A DNA stretch of 64,000 nucleotides from positions 63,466-127,465 of the forward strand of contig JAENRP010000062.1 of assembly GCA_024741835.1 (NCBI GenBank), read 5' to 3'. The notes beneath the pieces are model-generated. The model did no database searches and was not told where the DNA came from. It saw nothing but the letters and a program-made list of their open reading frames with translations. A program made the position numbers and the translations under genes. Of this stretch, positions 25,047-37,200 are shown piece after piece; within the stretch, counting starts at the first letter, position 1; each line of letters starts with the position of its first letter. Origin of the DNA: Diplocarpon mali. Lineage: Eukaryota > Ascomycota > Leotiomycetes > Helotiales > Drepanopezizaceae.

Positions 25047-26428
25047 AAGACGGACAGGCTGCTAGCGTTCCTAATGTGGTGTCATGCTGTGATTATGCCC
25101 TTTCGCGAAGTATAGACACGTGATATGGATAGTTGGAAAGTCGAACGGTCTAGCAAGCGAATGTATACACATAGCGCAACAAAAGGAATTCATCCTGGGT
25201 CACTGAGCCATTTAATCGACCTCAGATGTATGAGATTGACTTGAGAATATTCCTGATAATGCATATCCCAACCTGTTATCAAGTTCAGCAACGTTCACTC
25301 GGAGCTTCGAGGGACCGGATACTTCCATCAGTCACGCTTCAAATCGGGACGATGAATGGTATTCTGATCAACGAGAAACAGGGCTTAGTAACTTAGATAA
25401 GCTCTAATTCTAGATTCCTGTGCCGATTTTAGTCGAGAGACAAAGCCGAAGAGAATTCACTTCCAAGTCTTTCAATGTTTCTCAACACGCAGGTCGTCAT
25501 CAGCAGACTGTGATGGGCTAGAAAGGGTAGCGGGATGCCCGGTTCCAGAGTATCGCGACATCCGCCGATGAGAGAGCGGTTGTACTAGAAGAGTACAAGT
25601 CTACCTAGCCCAGATAGGGGTGAGGTGTACATGTGTGATGTTTCTAGCTGAGTAGGGCTCATCTATGGTCGACTCGGATCGCGGTTCCCTCGCCCCCGGT
25701 TTGTTTATTTACTTTTTTCTTGGCAGAAAACAAAATAACAAAAAAAAAAAGCAGTGAGACGGGAGATGAACAGCGCGTCGGTCATGGTTATTGATCTGGA
25801 TTGGTTTGACTTGGCTTGGCTTGGCTCCGCTTCTCTGGATACCATATCATATCAAATCCTGCCTATTGTATCCAGTGATTTGTGGATGTTGTGGTTTTGA
25901 TACCGTCCTCTCCTCTCTCCTCTTCTCTGTATGGCATGAGATATGATTAACTTTTGATCTTGAGACGAGAGGCTTCACCTGGCCATCCCGGAGGTAGGCT
26001 TCTGTGCAGACGCAAGGGAAAGCGTGGCCGGTCGGCTGGCAACTTGTGTTTGCGAGTAGTGGCCACTGCCTTTCGTTTGTGGCAACCCGTCCTACTTGAA
26101 CCTGGAAATCAATAACGGGGGCTGGCAGAATAGCTCTGAGAGCACCAAGTGGACTCGTTGGGCCGTAGGGACCGAGTGCATTTCGAGAGCGAAAACGAAT
26201 ATACATATAAATATATTATGAACATGCTGTCCAGTATTCTAGAGGCTCGCAGTGATTACCCACTGGGTTTCTGCTCTATTTTTGACCCGATCCTGTCCAT
26301 TCCAACTCCGCGTCGTGTCGTGTCGAGTCGTTTCATGTGGTGTTACAATGTTTCCCCTGTTGTCGAGATACATGGCTTGTCTGCTCTATTTCCATGAACC
26401 TTCAAGTAGCATTTATTCAGCCTGTCCC
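25047..26428. other. Intergenic region
   Basis: No gene is supported. Short tandem pentamers appear near 25806-25830 (TTGGC units) and near 26304-26330 (TCGTG units), with an A-rich tract at 25733-25751. The right end holds the 3' UTR of the membrane-protein gene on the minus strand. Confidence 0.6.
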
Positions 26429-27511
26429 CTAATCTCTCTTGCCCATTCCCCAGCCATTGCCAACTCCGTATCCTCCGTTGAGTGGCGTAGCTCCTCCCAT
26501 TCCCCTGCCCTTCAGTCTCTTGGGCAGTACAACGCCTAGGAACCATACAGCGCTTCCCAAGGCACCTGCACCTGCACTCAATAAGCAGTAGAAGAAAGTG
26601 CTTGCGTAGAAATGTCCACCCATGCCCGCCCATGCGACCTTGCCATTATCGGTCGGGAGGTGAGGCGTGGGAAACCATCGTACGCTGAATTGCAGCGGTA
26701 AGGGGTCTCCAATAACCAGTTTCTTCGTCAAAGCCGCTGGCCCTGTCATATGCGACAGAGGACTCGTACTGTATGCCGCTCCTGAATCGATGACACCGCT
26801 ATCGTGGTGGTGCAGGTGGTGTTTAGGCGTCGAATGAAGCAGGATATTCAGATGCGTGGAAATGTGCAAGTGCGATAATTGTAGAGTTCCAGCAAGAGCG
26901 AACACCAAGGGTACATATTCTTGTTGGAATTCCGTGGCTATCTGAGCGGAACTGCTACCAGGGTGGATGTGCGCCGGTGGCCGGGAGGGTAGTCGGCAGG
27001 AGAGAGGTGCGTCGTTATGGATGTAGAACTCGAGAAGATGGAAAAATGGGTCGGTAATGAAAGGAATCGTGCAATTGAGTTCTGGGTAATCAATCTTTAG
27101 TGAATCGTCGTCCGGAATTCAGAAGAAAAAAACATACCATCCTCAATCCCATATTGCAGCTCCAATGGCTTGCCCGTCTCGTTGCAGACCGGGAAAGGGA
27201 TATATTTCAACTCATTCTTCTCGTTTGAAATATGTTCTCCTGTTTCTCTAATATACCAGCCATTAGTCCATGAATGTCTTTGCAGTCTGATAGCCGTCCT
27301 CCCCATCTCTCTGCTACATCGAAACTTTGCTACCCGCGAACCAGGAATATGCTCACATTGACCGCTCCAAACAACTGACAGGTATCTTCGCTCCATAATG
27401 GTAACTGGGCAGTGGGATTTTGTTATGCTCCTCCTGTGCCCTCACTTTTTGTGCCCCGAGCAATATGGCTCCAACTACCAGAAGCAGTCTCCAGTCAGCA
27501 CTTCGCGCCAT
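26429..27511 (-). CDS. Predicted type I membrane protein of the secretory pathway, unknown function
   Basis: Three exons on the minus strand, 27511..27357, 27247..27138 and 27081..26429, give 305 residues in one continuous frame. The first exon was found only by following the frame back across a 109-nt intron. It encodes a signal peptide (MARSADWRLLLVVGAILLGA then QKVRA). The middle contains conserved-looking blocks CNETGKPLELQYG and CTIPFITDPFFHLLEFYI, with cysteines that could pair in the lumen, and a His-rich loop (HHLHHHDSG). A single membrane segment at about 250-273 (YASTFFYCLLSAGAGALGSA onward) is followed by a basic, Gly-rich cytoplasmic tail of about 32 residues. The topology therefore suggests a lumenal or extracellular domain anchored once. 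I cannot name the family. Sequence on the opposite strand at 27420-27731 is a shadow of exon 1 and its leader. Confidence 0.75.
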
Positions 27512-28061
27512 TTTCCCTTTTCTCTTCACGATGCTCTGCTTCTCTTCAACTTTTCGCAGGCTCCTAGGTCCGAGAGCTGTGTTATCATCGCATCAGACCG
27601 TAGTCGTTGCCAAGGTGAAGAAATGTGGTCTGTTTTTGTCGATCTTGCGGATCGGGCCTGGCCTATCATTAGCGTCTCTCTTCCTTGGATCATCACGTGA
27701 GGACGAGTTTATTTCTCGCTTCCCCATTTGAAGACAACAAGAGGTAGCCACAATTATTAAAAGTCCATGATACCCTTCTTTGGTAAGGCCGGTCTATAGG
27801 ATTATGTCGCTTGCGATTTATTTGTTTCGGCCAGTCCCAACGTAATTTCACTTCCGAGAACTTGCAACGCTTCATTAGTCCTTGTTATATGCAAGAGTTC
27901 AACTACTTGCTGGCAGCAGATACATAAAAAGTCAAGACGGGTCATCTCATTCATGAGTATCCCAAAAAGCTGAATTATGGTCGATTTTTCTATCGAGCCT
28001 ACTGTGATGGGTGAAGATGCATTGTGCACATACGCACTAGAGCTGATTGCCTCTTGAACAG
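27512..28061. other. Intergenic region
   Basis: Holds the leader of the membrane-protein gene. A minus-strand open frame at 27802-28104 runs 100 codons and has faint resemblance to C-terminal ends of fungal transcription factors, but it lacks any domain I can name and overlaps the pseudogene, so it is not called. Confidence 0.4.
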
Positions 28062-29518
28062 GTAAAGTGTCAGAAAGAAGATTGGACTCCTCACACGAAA
28101 TCATGCAAGCGTCAGAAATACACCTTGAAGGTTGAATTATACTCTTTTCTCATCATTCCAAGAATCACGCGTACTATGTCCTGCCCAGCAGACGCCTCAC
28201 TTTCCGAGTTTGACCAAGCCTTGCTGGTTGCATTCGGCTGGGCAAACACACCCCTTTACGACTTTAATATTCTCAAGGAAAATGACTGAAAAATTTCTGT
28301 GCAAAGGCTTGATGCGGGGGAGCCAATTCGCAAACATATGGACTTGTCATCTATTGAAGACATTGGCTTCAATCAAACTCCAGCTCGCGATAGCGCCACC
28401 GCAAAACTTTTTAGCGTGCTGGATGCCACCGAAGAAAATGGCCAGACTCTATCTTACAATTATGACTTTGGCGATGGCTGGAAACATATTGTGATAGTCA
28501 GTGGAAGAACAACTTCAAGCTCGCACTTTGTTTGCCTAGAAGGTGAAGGACATGCCTGCGCTGAGGACGTTAGTGGCCATTCTGGCTGGATTAAAATGCT
28601 CAAGGCTTATGATGCCGTTAAACCTACATCTAGTCAGGAAAATCCTATAGATTGGTCCAAAAATTATGCCAGTAACAAGGACCCAAAGGAGCTTAGTGGA
28701 GAGAGGAAGTGGATGTGGGACAAGGAAAGTATTAACACGATTCTTTCTGAGCTGAAAACCTCTGTATCAGCTATCCGGAAGCCGCGAAGTCATAAATATT
28801 CGATTCTTCTCACATCACTTGACAAAATGTCATTCTTTGATGACATGTACTCTGATTCCTTGGCTAAGCTTCGCTCCAAGGCTCGTGTAGTCGAGGTGAC
28901 GCACATTGCCAGCGCTATGTAAGAAACTTCAAATGCCCAAGAAGGATATGCTGCCGTCGTTGTGACCGATCCAGAAGCCATTGAGATTAAAATAAAGCCG
29001 TCCAGGACAAATTGGTGGAGTACACAATTGCTGAAGGAACCACCATCATTAGCTTTCATGTCGGTAGTTTCGATCAGCCCGATAACCTGAACGCCTTTTC
29101 CAAGAATGCTTGTTCTGTCGAATGGAAGGTTGCAATTTACTGCCGTGAAGACTTCACAATAAATCCTCGAGCCAATCCCGCGCTACTGAGCCGCTGTCGC
29201 AATAAAAGTGGGAGTTTCAGTAGTGTGTAGAACGGGTGGTTGTATTACTATGGAGAGAAGCTCCAGGATAAGCCTGGAGTGGTACTAGTGGGTCACCTGA
29301 CTACACCAACTCGACAGTCGCCGAAAAATTCCACAGGAGTACTCCATGAAAGCTCTCCATCTCAAAGTCCAGAGGAGAAGATTTAACTTTCTAGCCCCAG
29401 CAGTACCCAGAGTCCGGCCATTTCCGCGAAGTTTGAAAAAGACTATTTAGGCTGGATTGGTGAAGTCAATGTCGAGGATGGAACCACGGAGCTACTTTTG
29501 ACGATGTGCCGTATTTGA
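28062..29518 (+). pseudogene. Decayed MYND finger / PRiA4-ORF3-like / amidotransferase-like fusion gene
   Basis: The stretch opens with the second half of a MYND zinc finger (CQKEDWTPHTKSCKR) but lacks the first half. A PRiA4-ORF3-like domain follows: TMSCPADASLSEFDQALLVA, then FGWAN, then the hallmark YNYDFGDGWKH at about 28455-28490. Next comes a domain (SLAKLRSKARVVEVT, AAVVVTDPEAIEIK, LVEYTIAEGTTIISF) and an end block YLGWIGEVNVEDGTTELLLT that together resemble the amidotransferase-like part of fungal MYND proteins. In-frame stops occur at 28287-28289 (TGA) and 28920-28922 (TAA). A frameshift lies near 28990 and another stop at 29228-29230. No set of introns repairs these cleanly. The bacterial PRiA4-ORF3 family is associated with plasmids and insertion elements. 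This copy is therefore a relic, with an intact paralogue probably elsewhere. Confidence 0.75.
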
Positions 29519-32500
29519 ACTGTGTTACATTGGGAGCTCATAAACCTCATGGGAGATAAAGTGGTGGAAAAATGACCTAGTAACTCGAATCATATCAAAG
29601 TCTGAGAATTCTTGCTTATATGGCTTCGACCGATCATGACCATACAAGGATGAAATGAAGTTGGCTATGTTTATATGCCTCGAAACTTATCTCGCTATTC
29701 ACGTAAAGAGTTACTATTCCATTATTCCCTATTCTAGGTGGGGGAAACACGACTAAATGCCGACGTTCCATCGCCGTATTTGTTTCCTCATCAAATTGTC
29801 TGCGCCTTTTGAAACACGATACAATGCATTTATATTTCAAGAACCTCATTAGGAATGTAATATGGCATTTTTTATTCCGAAGAAGAAATGATCGAGACAA
29901 CGAGATTATGATCCTGCGTCGATTCTCCTCTATTGCCATTGCAGACTAGAACTCGCTAAGCTTAAACGCTCCACGCTAGGAACTTCCACACATGCTAACG
30001 AGCGCAGCAACTCCATGCTTCGTGACCACCGAAAAATCTGGAGAGGGCAACAAGTACCTAGGTACTGTCCCATTGATAAGATCTGATAGACAGAAACTGA
30101 TCTAAAGGAAACCTTCAGTCGTTTCTATAGCACGGTAATAATTTTTAGCCACACATCTATTTGCTGGCTATGCTTCATTGGCTAGGCCGATTTTGATTGT
30201 CAGTTCGGTCGAAGTTTCTGACTAGGAGCACCCTAGATGTATACAAAAGAAATGTCTTGCCTTGCAGAAAACAACTCGCCTTGAGAAGAAATATGGGCTG
30301 CAATTTAGGCATTTTTCTGACCCAGTCATGAGCCACAATTACCACCTTGCACAGAAAATTCAGTCTATTAGAACCAAACCCGAGAGATGAGGAGGCTCTT
30401 TGAGCCTTACAAGAACACATTTCGGGCTGTATTCTTTTCCAGCATGCTAGATGATATGGACCAATCGAACGTAGATTTATACTAGTTGAGATTGAGAAAT
30501 TTAACGTTCGAGGGCTTTATAGTTACTGGAGTTTTCTTCAGAAAGTCTACTATTTAATGTCACCTATACGTGAATAGCAAGGTGATTCTTATATCGGTAC
30601 GAAACAAACAGACAGAGTTACAGTAATATTTTATTTATTTATTAGAGGCCGTCAAAGGCAAGGATTTGAGACTACTCCGACGAGACCATGTCATCTTGCT
30701 GATGTGTGTAGGAAAATAATAGAGAGTTAAATATTATAAAGGGGGAAAGGATGTGCACTAGTACTACCTCGTAAAGAGCGATATAGTCTCCAGGTGGTAG
30801 TAGCATCATTGGCATGGAATTCTCTTACAGCTGGGGTCCTTGACAAGAAAACAAGACGCATAGGATGCTCACTGTATGACTCTAAAGAAATAATGAAAAT
30901 ATAACTAAAGTGTAATGACCAGCATTCAAATTAAAACGCGTTCCCTGTATGTGACAGCTCAATTCGGAGTGAAGTGCGTCGCTCTAATTAGAAACATTGG
31001 AGAGAGTAATGGGACTGATCAAAAGAAAACCCTAATACGCCTCTAATCATTGCAGTAACAGCTATAGGGATATATCTTGAGCCACAGAGCACGGTTTATG
31101 CAAAGAACAAACAAGTTCAGAGTCGTTAGAATAAGAATTAGCGTTCAGTTTAAGGTTTCGCTTGCGACTAGAGCCCCTGAGTCGATGCGAGTGAGTAAGC
31201 CAAATTAAACAAACATCAGAGTAGGAAATACAACGCGTGGGAGCCAACCCCAGTAAATCCAAAAGTATCTTAGGTCTTTTTCGATTAAGATGGGCTTTTA
31301 TGGATTCAGGACTCTGGGAGTATCCTCCACTCAACTCTTTAAAGATCATCTCGCAATTGAAGGTTCAGACGCTATACCGTATGGGCAGTTGCTGTTTTGT
31401 GTTTCAACAAAGTCGCTGCATCCTTCTAACCATCTATGCTCCTAATACAGATTAAACACGCCTATGCTGTCCCAAATCCTAGATTTTTATACTTGCAGTT
31501 GGGTACGCTCTCGATAATGGTTTATTTTTCCTACTCCTCTCGGCTGCCTTTTTGGGAGGTATCAACTGCTTTAATACCATATCATGTGGGGATATTTTTT
31601 GTAGGAAGCTCTGCTGGTACATTAAAGGAAGATTTGCGGCTATGAATCGTGGAAGTAAGTGACTCTTGTCTCGTCATCTGATGTTTGCCCTTTTTACAAA
31701 TAATGATATCCTAGCAGCAATCGCTCGAGAATTTGGTGCCTTACAATCCTTAGGTAAGGCACTTGGACTTTGTATCCAAAGATTTTTCAAGCTCGGGATC
31801 TACGCTGTCGGCCTCCAACGGCTTCGGGGCTCCTTGTCTTTGCTTACAGAACTAATTAAGGTTCCGGGGTGCTGGGAAGGCGGACGGCACGATGAGTGAA
31901 TCAAGCGCCTCGAATCCTTCTGTCTCTGTAAATCAGAGATTTCACACTGGACCAGGATCTAGTGCTCTTGGGGTTGGAGAGTTGGCGGGGGTGGGGGTGA
32001 TGTTGTATGGTCTGACATGACTTGAATCTTCGATTTTCGATGTGATGGTGGCTGACGATTGAAACTACCGAGCTTTGGATGCTGTATTCTAGAAGATAAG
32101 CATATCTTCCGAGACCACGTAGAGCCATATTTATAGGACATCAAGATCGGACTTCAAGCTCCGGGTGTGAATCAAGCTCTGCTGATAATCACTACTGGCA
32201 CCGCAACTACTAATAGTCACTCACCAAATGGGATCTATAGCTGTCTGTAAACTAACGTCAGCTCATGAAGTACATTTAGGTTGTGGTTGACGCGGAAATC
32301 AAAGTAAACACTTGAGTGAGGGACTCTTGACAGGGCCGTATGGTATATTCCTACTCAAAAGCACAGAAAACATCAATCCCATCCCATTTAACATGAATTG
32401 AAACTGTCGCAACAGCCATGAGAGAGTTCCAGGTTACAGCCAGACTACCTACACTCCAGGTCACGTGAAACACGTTCATGCGAAGTAACATTGGCCACAC

Positions 32501-32572
32501 AAATTTTTAAGCGAAAAACTCCCCTGCTACAAGCTACCCCCGACATCAACATATCAAAACAACACAAACACA
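29519..32572. other. Intergenic, moderately AT-rich region
   Basis: Three kilobases without a supportable gene. Short open frames at 29634-29939, 30175-30420, 31062-31349, 31237-31455 and 31666-31899 lack domains, overlap on opposite strands, or are AT-rich. The palindrome GTACCTAGGTAC lies near 30056. The last few hundred bases form the promoter and leader of the MYND gene. Confidence 0.5.
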
Positions 32573-33013
32573 ATGGCAGACCCAGATTCCCGGATACCCG
32601 CGACGGAAGCTACAGACTCCAGCACCGGAAACTCTCAAGCGTCAAACTCCATCGCCGGCAAGCCTGACTCTCCCCACCTGACCCACCCCTCTCAAAAACT
32701 TATCCGCAGGTACTAACAAGCCTCAGAAGCATCCTCATCCTCATCCTCATCCCCATCCTCGCCTTCCAAAATGTGCACCGCGTGCTCCAAGCGTTCGTCA
32801 GAAGACAAGCCGCTGAAACCGTGCACCAAATGCCAGAGCGTGAAGTACTGCTCGCGGGACTGCCAGAAGGCCGATTTCAAGAAGCACAAGAAGGAGTGTG
32901 CGAAGGCGGCGCAGATCTATGCCCAGAATGCAGATATCAAGATGGCGGCCCCGAGTCGGGCGCCGAAAGATGGGTTTCGGGGAGGTTTACAGAAGTGGCA
33001 GTTTGACACGTGA
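32573..33013 (+). CDS. Small MYND-type zinc finger protein
   Basis: Two exons (32573..32657 and 32727..33013) would give 123 residues. The MYND finger is complete: CTACSKR, then KPCTKCQSVKYCSRDCQKAD and KKHKKEC, matching the C-x2-C, C-x2-C, C-x3-C, H-x3-C pattern. A Ser-rich N-terminus precedes it and a short tail ends LQKWQFDT. MYND fingers mediate protein-protein contacts, often with PXLXP peptides; the partner here is unknown. The proposed intron 32658..32726 is of the GC-AG type (donor GCAAGC) with a good CTAAC branch site and is required to avoid an in-frame TAA. If this intron is wrong, the protein would start at the ATG at 32771 and have 80 residues. The pseudogene upstream also carried a MYND finger but is not a close copy. 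Confidence 0.75.
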
Positions 33014-34297
33014 TGAGCTGTTTGGGAGGCAGGGAGAAGCGCATGAGGATGGGCTTGGGAGGATGAGACGGCGGGACGATGGCGTTTGCGGTTGAGGTGT
33101 TGAACGTGTGGAACGTCGGTTGAGCGAGACGCTGCAGTCTAAGTATTCACACGGCTATTGTATCCTCCTTGCCAGAGGCTTGAGACCCTGGAATCTGCTT
33201 TCGGATTTTCCCCTATTATTCGATGGCACGATCTTGACCTCCTCAGGAAACTAGGCATTTTGGCATCATGCTACATCATGTAGGTGTAGTCTGCAAGCAT
33301 CCAGCCGCAAACGCCGAACCAACTTGTATACATGGCTTTCGTCTTCCTTTGGTTGCACCGACCCCCAGCATAGCAGTCCAACCTCAGCAATTAAATTCGC
33401 TTCCATTCACACCATCACGCGCTTCATCCAGTAAAAAGCAGGAAAGGTCTGATCCAATATATCATATTTGACAAAGATTTTTTCCCTGAGACTGACAGCA
33501 CAACTCGGTCCAGGGCCTGCAAGGCGAGCTGAGGAAAGTCAAGTGCTTTTACCCACAATATAAACCGAAGAATATGAAGAGCCTGGGACGAGAGGAAAGA
33601 GCAGCTATTATATCAAACCGGCAATGGAAATTTCATGTGACCTACCTCGCTGTTTGTTAGAATGAAGGATCTACGATAAACAAAATACACCGTACCGCCC
33701 ATGACGCTTGGGTGATGGGAGGAGCGCGAAGTGCGACGAACAACATTTGCGGCAGTACAGGATCATAGGCAGGATGGATATTCCTACTCTTCCACCCTGC
33801 CCAAATGCAGAAATCAACGACAAGCCGTCTAGAGCAGTATTTTAGTAGCAGAGTCCGACACCCCACTCTAGAAAGCCTCACAAGGACCAATCTCGTATCA
33901 TCCGAAGTCCTTACTCAGCCCACCTCCAAAGCCAAATCACGAGAAGAAAAGTATTACAGCACAAATCTCCCGTCAAATTGGTATCAATCCACCATCTGTC
34001 TCTCCCCTTCTTGAGTAAAGTACATATATGCAGGGTTTTCATTCCCACCAATTCCCGCTTCATTCCACTCTCAGCGCCCAATCCTGATCGTGGCAGGAAA
34101 AAAATCTCCAAGTCGGCCAAGTACAAGATCTGAAAAGAGTCCCAATCCGTCCATCAGTGCGCCAACGCCTTGGTATGCTGTATATGTATCTTGCGCTCGC
34201 TCGCTCGCTGCCTCGCCACGCTCTTTTGCTGTATCGTTTGTACATCATTACTCTCTCACTACTAGTATGCTTCCCCTTTGAATAAACAAAGGTTCAC
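33014..34297. other. Convergent spacer between the MYND gene and nup170
   Basis: This stretch holds the 3' UTRs of the two convergent genes. Short open frames on both strands have no recognisable content. Nothing else is seen. Confidence 0.6.
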
Positions 34298-37200
34298 TCA
34301 TCTGAAGGCCTGCAAAACTCTCCGCCTCAAATCCTGACTAGCCTGCAGATCCGTCTGGTCCAGTCCTCCAGGCGCGCGCTCAAGCTCGATCAAGATATCC
34401 GTCACAGCTTCCGCATTCGCCTCGCCACCATACAAGGGCTGGTTAGTGAGCACGCAGTCCTGATACCACATCTCCACCGTATACACCATCCAGCTCGCCA
34501 GCGCGCCTTTCTTCGGCCCCAGGAACGGCGGTGCGGAGTTGGACCATAGATCGCGCAGCACAGAGACGATAGTCTCGAAGGGGAACTTGACTTCGATAAA
34601 TAGGTCGATGAGCCAGGTGCGGGGTCCGAGCTGAAATTGTTTTTCGGCGCAGTAGCTGGCGAGTAGCGGGATCATGTTGTACGGCGAGAAGGTGGATTCA
34701 GAGCCTGAGAGGCGGTTGAACATGTCTCTGACCATAGTGATGACCGCCTCGTAGGGGGCTTGGGTGGAGGAGGGGAGCTCGGCGCGGTCGTGGGTTTGGT
34801 TGAGAAGGGCGACCCAGGTGGCCATGATGTCTGCTTCGTTCGTGTGTGCGGCGGCTTCGTAAATGGACAGGCATATTTCATGGTATGAGGCTGGGTCGGC
34901 GTACCCGTTGAATAGCTGGATATGTCAATGGGGCAGTTTGCAACAGCACGGGACACTTACTTGGGTCAGGTCGAGGATTTTGCTGTCAAGTTCACGGGAT
35001 ATTGTGTCTCTTGTCGCATCATCACCTCGTGGGTCAGCTTTCACGCACGCAAGTAGCTCATCTTGAATGTTGGCAACATCAAGAAGCTCACTGACTTCAT
35101 ACAGTAAAACCTGTCGGGCCTGTCGTCCGATGCCGACGCTGTTAGCGGATGCATTTGCCTTAGCTCTGCTGAGATACTCGATTCTCTTGGAGAGGGGGAT
35201 CTGGAAATCGCTGCTTGCCAGGCCGAACTGGACCAAAGCAGCCTCGTAAAATGATTCATGCTGGATATGGAATCTCCATAGAAGATCGGCTTTATGAATA
35301 TCTGTGCTTGCCGACTTTGTAAGGTATTGGACAACGAAATCCGATTCGACAGCAAGCAGAACATCCACCCATCCTTGGTTGAGGTACCACTCGTACAGGC
35401 CGAATTGGAAGAGTTCATCATCCGAGTCGTTGACAACTGAATATGCCTCGTTGCGCTTTGTCGCAGATAGACTAAGTCGTCCATCAATTTTCTCGGGTTC
35501 GCGACTGCTGAATGTATCAACTGCTTGAAGCACATTGTGCACAAGATTATAACACTGCTCTCGGAAAAGATAAAGAGGCTCCCGAGCATCGCCAGATGGT
35601 CGGCCCTCATTTATCCAAGCCAAAGCCCTGTTTCCGCGATCTGACTCCTTGGCAGCTAGCAAAGCAAGACTGATGGCACCAGCAAAGAAGTCCAGGTTCA
35701 CCAAGCCCTCGACAGCACTTTGCAGGTTATTGAAGGACAGCGACCCAGCGACTTGCTTGAACAGATTCAGACTGTCATTAAGAAGCTTGCGTCCCATATC
35801 ATTATATGCTCCCGTGCCCGCAGCCTTCTTGAGATGCTCCTGTGCCTTGAAGACGATTACATCGTCAGCACTGCAGAAGCTGCCACAACGACGTCTCAAT
35901 GCCTCAGCAACGGTATCTACATTCGAGCCGTTTGCAATGTTTCGGTTGACGATTGCCTTGACCAAAATCTTTGCCAGATCCTTACCCGCGTCGGTGGAGA
36001 AGAGTCTCTCAAAGGTCAAGTCGCGGAGTTGTTGCTTGGCACCATCGTCGAGGGTAGACCAGATCTCGTCAATACGTTCCTCGAACAACATCTGAACAAA
36101 GGAGATACCCTCTATGATATTTGAGTTGAGCTTCTGCATTGAGTGGAGAGCTTGGTGTTCGCCTTGAAGGGCGATTTCCTCCTGTTGACTAGCGACTCGC
36201 CGTAGACCTTCAGGACCGGCGAGACCTTCAATGAAAGATTTGTTTTTTTCCAAAAATGTAGCCAGTTTCGTGAGATCTTCTTGTATAGAGGTGAGCTGCG
36301 ACGGGAGGATGGTAGACTTGATTATCACCGCCGCAGACTTGTTGGCTGGCAATTGTTGAGTAATTACCGGCGCCTTCCAAACAGATCGGACAAGTCTCCC
36401 CATGTAAATCGCCAGGCCCTCATGTCTCGAAGAAGGGCGAACATTATCAATGGCTTGAGATGGTCCCTCGGAAACCATATTCTCATTCAACGAAGGTCGC
36501 CCACCGAACTCCACGAAACACTTCCGAGCCAGTTCTAATGTCTCAGGGTTGCTGATCCGGGCAATTCTTGTATCACCAGGCGTGACGTCACTTCCTTGAC
36601 CACACGCAACAGCCAGAGCTGTAGCAGTAGTTTCAGCGCGGCCATAACTCCGAATGAACTTCTTGATCTCAGCTTCGAGGCCCTCGTCGCCGCCTTGACT
36701 GCGAATAGCAGCTGCGAACACATCAACGAGCCGTCTTCTTCGAATGATGTGAATGCCGGTATTCGTGAGAATTGCAACCTCTTGCGGAGCTTCGCTAAAT
36801 TGAACAGCCAGCTCGTTACCAAACCCGGTAGGAGTTACGCCGGCAGCAAAGGGAGCTGTCACAAGACCGACATCTTGAGCACGGCTGTTCAAGTTGATCC
36901 AACACGCTTGCTCGTAATACTTTGAAGCTTGACCATTGGCTTGAGCTTGGGCAGCTATCCGGCCACTGTCTGGACCAGAGAGGAAGAGAGAATCTCGTTC
37001 GTTTGTGTTTGTCTTCATAACGAAGCAAAAGAACAATCCAGGTGGGAAGCGCAAGCCCTTTTGCGCAAACGATAGGCTATGGGATGCAGTATCAATGACT
37101 TGTTCCGTGGATCCATGGTATGGCGAAGATGGAGGGGCCGAGGAATTTGAATTGATTCGAGGGGGAAACTTGATATGTTGAACCTGCATACTTGAAGGAG

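Noticed and set aside
27420..27731. Plus-strand 103-codon open frame antisense to the membrane-protein gene
   Set aside because: It lies opposite exon 1 and the leader of a well-supported spliced gene, and has no recognisable content.
27802..28104. Minus-strand 100-codon frame with faint resemblance to transcription-factor C-termini
   Set aside because: The similarity is too vague to name, no upstream zinc cluster is present, and it overlaps the pseudogene.
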